Assembly: GCF_964340395.1 (NCBI RefSeq)
Contig: NC_135550.1
Coordinates: 11,143,408 to 11,193,407 of the forward strand
Source of the DNA: Glandiceps talaboti
Taxonomy: Eukaryota; Hemichordata; Enteropneusta; Spengelidae
Direction: 5' to 3'
Length of the DNA stretch: 50,000 bases
Every line of letters starts with the position of its first letter. Position 1 is the first letter of the stretch. Made by a program: the position numbers and the translations under genes. The notes below the pieces were generated by a model. The model was not told the origin of the DNA. It did no database searches and saw nothing but the letters and a program-made list of their open reading frames with translations. Positions 42,858-50,000 of the stretch are shown here, one piece after another.

Positions 42858-42995
42858 TGTTTTGTTTTGTTGTGTTGTGTTGTGTTGTGTTGTGTTGTGT
42901 TGTGTTGTGTCGTGTCGTGTCGTGTCGTGTCGTGTTGTGTTGTGTTGTGTTGTGTTGTGTTGTGTTGTGTTGTGTTGTGTTGTGTTGTGTTGCAG
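42858..42995. repeat. (GTGTT)n minisatellite with a GTGTC core
   Basis: A pentanucleotide array, flanked by GTT runs, in which about five consecutive units in the middle are GTGTC instead of GTGTT. The block of identical variants implies a local expansion after the C substitution. Confidence 0.95.
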
Positions 42996-43583
42996 TTGTT
43001 GTTGTTGTTGTTGTTTTTTTGTTTTTTTTGTGGTTTCTTTTTATATTGAGTCTAATACATGAATATAAAGCCAGTTTGTCACCTGAATTACTGTACCAAA
43101 CGAGATTATGACCACCACACACAAGGAATGTGTCCGACGGGGTCGCTGTATAAGATTGTACAAAACCACATCCGATGGTCTCTCCGTTAACCTATCACCC
43201 CGTCTACAAGTCCTTGACCCATGGGTTCTATCAATCTGACTTCCTAATCTATCCATCTATCTGTGATGTTGGTAGCACAACACAGTTATTTTGTCACCAA
43301 GCTGGGATATCACATAGGAGTGTAAAGTGTGAAGTGTTAACGTTGAGTTGGAAATTGTCACTAATCCTCTGCATTAGAAATAGAAATACTACAAATTTAC
43401 TGTATAAAGCACATTGATCTGTCTATTGGCATTTTAAACAACTTAAAGTTAACATCTCATTTTGATATTTGTGTGCTGTTGCTACATATCTTAGGGAGAC
43501 TTTATTATTACCAACATTAAATTTTGAATGAAATAAAACTGAACGTATTACTAAGTGAAGTCCGTGTCAAAGCTTAAATTTTA

Positions 43584-43745
43584 TTCCAAACTCAAAGTAG
43601 AATATTCGGACCTGAAATTCTTAACCCCACACTTCAGTCTTTTTTCAACAGAATAGTGGGTCAATCTGTCGGACAAAGACTGCAGTGTGCAGTTGAACAT
43701 TCTGGTACTAATTTTCTACTTTGACTTTTTGGACCAAAGGTTTTC
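43584..43745. mobile_element. Fold-back element I
   Basis: The left arm (CCAAACTCAAAGTAGAATAT ... CACTTCAGTCTTT) and the inverted right arm (AAAGACTGCAGTGTG ... TCTACTTTGACTTTTTGG) pair imperfectly over about 65 bp around a short centre. No coding capacity. Confidence 0.5.
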
Positions 43746-45963
43746 TCTGATACAATGTTGGACTAACAGGAAGGAATTTTCAATTGAAGGCAAGTGGTAG
43801 TTTAGTAACTATAAATCTAGCAAATTTTTTGTACCGTGAGATATGCCTCTAGCTTGGTACCTAATGAATATGGTATCTCATTACCGGGGATGTCTCCTAC
43901 TTGGAGCCGCTGTCATCAGTTATGTTTACCAACCTGATTTTGAGTAGCTAGCACCAATACGGGTCAACATATAAAAACAGTACTAGAGTGTCGATTTGAA
44001 TGTTTGGTTACAATCCCTTCAGTTGACGATTCTTGACTAGATGTCTAACCTGTTGACGTTCAACTCTGTACAGGAAGTCACAGGTATAGAAACACAAGTC
44101 CTGTCCTTCGAAGCCTACACGCTTAGGCTTAAAGGCAGAAAGCCAAGGTTAAACCAGGCATCAGCATACCACTATTTAAATGTATATAAATTCATTCCAT
44201 GGATTTAAATGGATCATCGCAATGCACAACAACACAGGCTTCAAGGAGAAGTTAATGATTTATTTTGCACGACATCTCATCTTGACAAATTGTTAAATTG
44301 CATGTAACAGAGAGATAAAATAATAAAACATGGGCACCAACAAAACACATCAGGCCTTGATAGAGATAGCTATACTGTACTAATGATTTACTTTACTGTT
44401 ATAAATGCATTCATATTTCATCCCCATTTATACGTTGTCATGGAAACCAACGAAATAAACTTCAACGACACAAAATAAGAAAACCACATATGAAAATTGA
44501 TTTAATCAATTTATTTACACAGACATGTAATTATAGTCAAATGCAACACAGTAGGAAGGAAGACCGTATTACACCAAGAATGTTCTCATCTAGAGTTGAA
44601 ATTCAATGCGATTAGTCTTGTTACAGCAATGTGTATTTTGAGGGGTGAGATGAATAGTTCGATGAAGGATAAAAAACTAAATTTTTGTTTGGGGGTAGAG
44701 GTTGAACCATTTTAGTTCTAACCCTACGAAATCAATTTCACTTTTAATGGAATCTGTTTTGTACCCCTAAATACAAATATTTCTTTAAAAAAATCAGATC
44801 AAGAAATGGAAGAATTTTCTATATAATAAATGCACGGCACTAATATACATTAACAAAAAGAGTTTTTTCTCACTACATACTAGCTTTGTATTCATAGCAA
44901 TACTACATACTGATCTGAAATTGATTGTACTGTCTGAAATAATTCTCAATTTAGGCCAATTTAGTTAGAAGGTGGGTCTGAGGCCTAACTATATTAATTT
45001 AGTTTTTTTTATCCTACGTTGAACTATTGATATCACCCTTAACAATTATGGTATTCAAATTAGTGTTTATATCAAACTTTACATATCATCCATGTACTAA
45101 CACTATATGTAGTGATGATGTAATTGCTGAACGATTGACATTTCATGTACAGCTGCTGTATTTCCATACAATGGAATTAAGTAGTCCAATACTATATAAA
45201 CAACTAAACGATATGCGCACATACACCGAACTTTGAAATTATTTTCGATACTATTTGAAGAGACATTGTACTGTTATTGATCCCCTATCGAAATTAGAAC
45301 GACATTTGGGTAATCTTTGGCTAGCTACCCACGATCTTCTATTATTACCAGGCTGATTATCTCCATTTTGCGAACAAAACTTGCACAGCAAAAAATATGA
45401 AGTTTGTAGAAGAAGGATGGAAAATGTCCATTCTATAAATTATCACATTAGGTATATATGGTTTATGTTTTGGTGTCCTTGAGTCATTCAGTTCATTATG
45501 GTTACAAACACTGGGTGGATATTTGAAATATGAGGATTCTAAATTAATTTCTACATAATTATAGGGTAAACACTAGTTATTGTGTTGAGTGTTGATTCCT
45601 GCAATTTTTAGTCAGTTTTAGGAAGGAAACGGGGAAATCTCATCGTCAGATCTAGGGGAAGGACCCAGTCAAATCGAAGTCCGATGGGGTCAAGATATTC
45701 ATTTCTTTGAGGGGTCTTTATGTGAATGCGTTATAATAAAACGGACAAGGTATATTTTGAAGGAAATCCACTTTTTGACATCTTTATGAAACAAACGACA
45801 TACATGTATCTCAAGTTACGCAAACTAAAGCACATATGAACATTTATACCTCATATATTAGTAATGTGAAATGTTTAAATTGACATTGTGCTAAAAAGGC
45901 AGATTTGGACTTCGTATTGGTATGGCAAAGATATACATGGTAAACATTTACTAGGGATGATCT

Positions 45964-48900
45964 TTAATTTGGGAAGCCATAGGCACCATTTGAGTAGGAT
46001 TGTCCGTTCTTCTTGTTCCAAGTACCAGGAGAAGTGTCGTATTTACTCGCCGAAGATTCCACTTTGCTGATGTACACTGCTACCAAAACCATCAGTATGA
46101 CGACGCAGACGAGAACGGCAATAACCAAACAGAATACTGTAATCATGTAGCTGGTATAATCTTGTGAACATGCCGTTCCTCCACCCTCCTCTCCCTCCTT
46201 TTCGGTTGGTGCCGGTTTTGTCGTGGTAGGCTTTGCCGTGGTAGTTTTTGGTGGTGGTTTCGTTGTCGCTGGTTTGGCTGTAGTCTGTTTGACAGTAGTT
46301 GGCTTCGTGGTGGTGGTGGTGGTGGTGGTGGTTGTTGTCGTCGGCTCTCTTGTCACTGGTGTGTAGAATTCCTCACTATTAAATCTGGTCTTGAAGAAAT
46401 CGTCCTAAAATATAGAACAAATCTGGATAAATTTGAGCGTTGTGAATGGCAACCATTTTTCTGTTTATTTTAGAATTATTAGCAATAGGCGTATAATACT
46501 TGATCATTTTCCATCGAATAAATGGATTTTTTTTGTCTTTAATAAGGCAATTAAAACAACTGCATGTTCAAAGGTATCATTCTACTTTTTGAATGCTACT
46601 GGGGAACTCAAAATTTGTGTATTTTGAGTAGAAAAATGACTCGTTGGCATAAAAATCGAGGAAAGCCCGATTATGCAACAAACTTTGCTCACAAGTCCAC
46701 AGGAAGACTTTTAACAGGAAGACTTTTAACATTTATACTAGAAGAGTTTGCGCTTTTTTTCATTTTTGACTTTGTGAGTGTAAAATTTTCATTTCTTTTT
46801 AGTAACTATGAACCCAGAGTCTACGAACATTCATTAAAACAGTACACCGCATTAAAAACTCGGCTTGTACCACTTTCAGCCTTATTAATATTACGATAAG
46901 AGTAGAGATGAAGTGTAGTACAGAGGATAAACGACTTGGAATAACTTAGAAATACATACACTTCCTGGACACGTTAGGTACAGATTGTTCCAATCCCAAT
47001 CATCGGTCTTGTTCCCAACAGGCTCAAACTACAAAAGGAGAGATCTATATTAAATATATGACATGTACAACCAACCCTTGCAAGGTAAAAATGCGTAAAC
47101 GGTGAGAACAGACAAGTAAAACAAACACTCGCACAATTGAGTACTTATAGATAACTTCAAGGTTGGGTTAGCCATAGACAGATCTAGACGTTCTCCGCCA
47201 CTGCATCTTCGATGACGTCATAACCCCTGCCAATTGATGACTTAATTCGCCAACTTACCATGCCATTCCAAAGTCCACCAGCTGACAATTGATGACAACT
47301 CACCAACTTACCATGTTATTCCAAAGTCCACCAGCTGACAATTGATGACTTAATTCGCCAACTTACCATGCCATTCCAAAGTCCACCAGCTGACAATTGA
47401 TGACTTACCTTACTAACTTATCATGTTATTCCAAAGTCCACTAGCTGACAATTGATAACCTAACTCACTAACTTACCATGTTATTCCAAAGTCCACTAGC
47501 TGACAATTGATAACCTAACTCACTAACTTACCATGTTATTCCAAAGTCCACTAGCTGACAATTGATAACCTAACTCACTAACTTACCATGTTATTCCAAA
47601 GTCCACCAGCTGACAATTGCCTTACTAACTTATCATGTTATTCCAAAGTCCACCAGCTGACAATTGATGACTTAATTCACCAACTTACCATGTTATTCCA
47701 AAGTCCACCAGCTGATAATTGATGTCCTATCTCACTGAAATGAAAGCAATCTGGCGCCATAATGCTGTCATCCCATTTATCTTCCTGGCAACGAGAAAAC
47801 ATTACAGAGATGAGGAGTCATCGCCACCGTTCTCTTCTTCTTAATATTCGTCCGTCTCCTTCTCATCGTGCTCCTAATCCTAACGCACCATCATCATCAC
47901 CACCACCACCACCACCACCACCACCACCACCACCACCACCACCACCACATCCACCACCACCACCACCACCACATCCACCACCACCACCACATCCACCACA
48001 TCCACCACCACATCCACCACCACCATCATCACCACCACCACCACCACCACCACCACCACCACCACCACCACCACCACTACATATAAAGCGCTACATGCAT
48101 TTCCTACCTCTTCATTCCATGGCAAACCAGTGTATTCTAAAAATGGCTGAACAACAACGGTGAAATCATCTCGAGTGTCGTAGCGTCCATAGTTTACTAG
48201 TTCCTTTGTCATGTACTGCGACAAAAGTATAAAGCAAACAATTATAGCCATCGATCAAGTTTGGCATCCTTACATTACTGAAATTAAGTTTATTCAATTT
48301 TCTATACCCCACGCCGTGTCTTGAGAAACTGATTTGAAGCAAGGGTGTCACAATGAGCTGGAAAATTTACAAAAATACCATTAAAATGCAAGCGTTTAAT
48401 CTTTGATTGCTATTTGTCATCCGAACATATCTAGAATGGTAATTAGTGATTTTATTTCAGGATCTCTTGTTTTCACAAGTCCAGTTTCGAGTATGATTTT
48501 TTAGTAGATGTTAGGGTCGCTCAATAAACTAGAATATAAACGTTAGAAACACTATGATCAATACTGTGACTCACCTGATATTCTCGCATGACGTCAACCA
48601 ATTCTGCAACTTCAGTTGCGTTCGTATATTCAAGTTTAGCACAGGGACAAACGCCTCTGAAATATAGCGACGGATACTAAATTATGCATTTGCAAGTGTT
48701 GACCACTTTTTAGCGTCCGAGTTGATTGTTCACATTTGAATTTTCAACTCACTTCGTTGTTTCTAATCAGAACATGCATACAGTAGCAGTACATGTAGAC
48801 TGGCAATAGTCCCTTGGGAGATTTATTTTGTCTCGTAATTTCAAACATTTGAAAGTCTAAGAAGACTTGATACTCACTGGGAGGGAAAAGACATCAAGTA

Positions 48901-49738
48901 CAACTCAGAAACTGATACTTCATATTAGACTTCATATAAACTTTGGGGAGGAAAATGTGGTCAACTTTAAAAAAAAATATTTCCAGTAACTATTAGCTTT
49001 TCAAGGGACTGGTGTCAGTCACCAGTGCTAAGATGTTATCACCCTGAAATGCGGTCTCTAAACAGTGAACAGAGAGTGATATACAGGTGCACAGATTACC
49101 AATCAGACAAGAGGGTAGTAAGACTAATTTACATATGTAGTAACCTAATTAGTCTTAGTACCATCTCGTCTGATTGGCTAGAGTAAACTGTGCACCTGTC
49201 TATCATTTTCTCTTTGTTCGTTGTTTAATGACCACATTTCAGGTCAATAGCATCTGAGTGCTGGTGACTGACACAAGTCCCTGGGGGGGGGGGGGCTACT
49301 CGTAACTGGGAAAAAGAAAAAGAAAAGTTGACCACATTTTCCTTCCCGAAATTTGAAATGAATGATAAATTCAAAACATACCAGCTTGATACATTCATTT
49401 TGAGACAAATAAAACCACTTCCAAGGGACTGGTACCAGTCTACAGCACAGTATATTAGAGAGTAGTATTAATTGAGAAAGTCCTCCAGACTGATAAATCG
49501 TGGATTCGATATAGTGTTGTTTTTTTATATAGTGCTTTCCCATTTTGTGCTCAAATCGTTTACAATTATTACCCTTGGCACGGATCTATAGCGGCACAAC
49601 GACCCTCTACTTCCTCAATTCCAAGGTAGTGTTTGCTATAGCAACTTACAGATGTATAATGTTACACAACGGATCAGTCAGTTTGTTGATTTCTGTTACT
49701 TGTAACACAGACACCAAATTTACAAACGTCTTCGGAAG
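45964..49738 (-). CDS. PLB1: Phospholipase B1-like paralogue, C-terminal six exons (5' part beyond window)
   Basis: Exons in transcript order are 49738-49650, 48656-48575, 48215-48108, 47784-47689, 47028-46960 and 46404-45964. All are GT-AG and in phase, giving 294 residues plus stop. The exons mirror exons 10-15 of the complete gene. They include [44 protein letters not shown], the catalytic block [13 protein letters not shown] (Asp and His of the SGNH triad region) and the EPVGNK segment. The signal peptide, GDSL and GGND exons lie to the right of the window. The last exon differs from the other gene. It encodes a long Thr/Lys/Pro stalk beginning with a run of eleven or more Thr, probably O-glycosylated, then a Cys-containing acidic segment. 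A membrane helix ([20 protein letters not shown]) and a short tail ending GAYGFPN complete it. Confidence 0.9.
46855..46880 (-). repeat. Possible solo terminal repeat of family A
   Basis: AAAACTCGGCTTGTACCACTTT resembles the right terminus of family A (AAACTCAGCTTGTGCCACTT), but I do not see a partner end. It may be a remnant. Confidence 0.35.
47232..47716. repeat. Tandem array of exon 3' end plus splice donor, ~54 bp x 9
   Basis: Nine units contain, on the minus strand, CATCAATTGTCAGCTGGTGG, ACTTTGGAATAACATG and then GTAAGT. The rightmost unit is the genuine end of the catalytic exon 47784-47689, coding ...SAGGLWNNM, followed by its donor. The other eight lie in the downstream intron. Seven of the nine units keep ATG/GTAAG; two have GATAAG, which destroys the donor. 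Units of 53-55 bp differ by few substitutions; one is shortened. Use of an inner donor would read into an in-frame stop (GTA AGT TGG TGA), so only the first donor gives a functional protein. Confidence 0.92.
47885..48077. repeat. (CCA)n microsatellite
   Basis: About 190 bp of CAC/CCA trinucleotides with CAT variants in the intron between exons 48215-48108 and 47784-47689. It starts about 30 bp past the upstream donor. Poly-Pro, poly-His and poly-Val frames there are artefacts. Confidence 0.95.
48795..49443. mobile_element. Element G, 649-bp nested palindrome
   Basis: The outer ends are GTAGACTGGCAATAGTCCCT and its inverted counterpart AGGGACTGGTACCAGTCTAC. An inner inverted pair (about 48998-49285) starts with CAAGGGACTGGTGTCAGTCA and repeats the same AGGGACTGG word. 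It contains paired ACAGGTGCACAG and CCAATCAGAC segments. GAAAATGTGGTCAACTTT occurs in both outer arms. The whole lies in the intron between exons 49738-49650 and 48656-48575. It looks like one palindromic element inserted in, or derived from, another. Confidence 0.75.
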
Positions 49739-50000
49739 CTGTGGATGAAGCGGTAAAACAGAATTACAGTAAACAGTTATGAACGATTGTGGCGTACTTT
49801 CGGTTCTTCGGATGGTTTTAAATTTAAGAAAAAAAAAGCAACAGAAACAAAACTAAAATGTATATGTTACCAACTTATAGTAAATCATTAAACACAGTAT
49901 ACTGACAATCAAAATCACAGACACCCCCCCCCCCCACATCAATATCTTTTACGAGAGATGAAAATACTAAGCAGCTCATCGGAAAATTAAAATTAATTAT

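Larger units (their letters stand above)
42180..45963. other. Stretch between the isolated anchor exon and the right-hand phospholipase gene
   Basis: I searched the minus strand for the family's [18 protein letters not shown] and GGND exon signatures and found none. Contents include the ambiguous reading frame at 42258-42443, three direct ATCACGTTAAA repeats (42491-42521), the GTGTT repeat (42858-42995) and an inverted repeat (43584-43745). The rest looks like ordinary AT-rich non-coding DNA. Confidence 0.5.

Noticed and set aside
44041-44208. 55-codon plus-strand frame starting MSNLLTFNSVQEVTG
   Set aside because: Isolated, no splice context and no recognised family; length is within chance for this region.
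47762-48163. Proline-rich or histidine-rich protein
   Set aside because: It is a (CCA)n repeat flanked by antisense phospholipase exons; codon phase on the minus strand explains the real coding parts.

Overview
This is a window from an animal nuclear genome, not a bacterial or viral one. The genes are split into short exons with GT-AG introns and the DNA is AT-rich. Long simple repeats, minisatellites and fold-back transposons fill the introns and spacers. The gene content fits a non-vertebrate bilaterian, probably marine: a single-domain membrane phospholipase B family in tandem, a C19orf47 homologue and a SYNJ2BP homologue. The sequence alone does not fix the phylum. Almost no long open reading frame is a gene here. 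I assembled the genes exon by exon from splice sites, codon phase and family motifs.

Layout: (1) 289-692 (+) is the last coding exon of an unrecognised gene that enters from the left. (2) About 0.7-7.8 kb holds no gene I can support but has tandem repeats, two transposon families and a perfect CTCF core motif. (3) 7834-10409 (-) is a four-exon, 141-residue divergent profilin. (4) 10767-17612 (+) is a seven-exon, 571-residue homologue of C19orf47, with an N-terminal SAM domain and a long tail of repeated RLG motifs. Genes 3 and 4 are head to head, 357 bp apart, around an 18-bp palindrome centred on TCTCGCGAGA. (5) 17.6-25.5 kb is a transposon-rich spacer. (6) 25503-30204 (-) is a four-exon SYNJ2BP/OMP25 homologue, a mitochondrial tail-anchored PDZ protein. 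(7) 31.5-49.7 kb (-) is a phospholipase B1-like cluster. It has one complete 15-exon gene (31492-39297; signal peptide, one SGNH/PLB domain, C-terminal membrane anchor), one isolated terminal membrane-anchor exon (41901-42179), and the last six exons of a paralogue that runs off the right edge (45964-49738).

The most unusual observation is in this cluster. In both phospholipase genes the 3' end of an exon, together with its splice donor, has been amplified into a tandem array inside the following intron. One array is fresh: nine units of about 54 bp, seven keeping the donor. The other is decayed. A second theme is the density of palindromic non-autonomous elements. At least four families (A-D) start at TTAA; two of these share their first nine bases but differ inside. 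One further element has a terminal repeat iterated four times at one end, and a 649-bp nested palindrome lies in a phospholipase intron.
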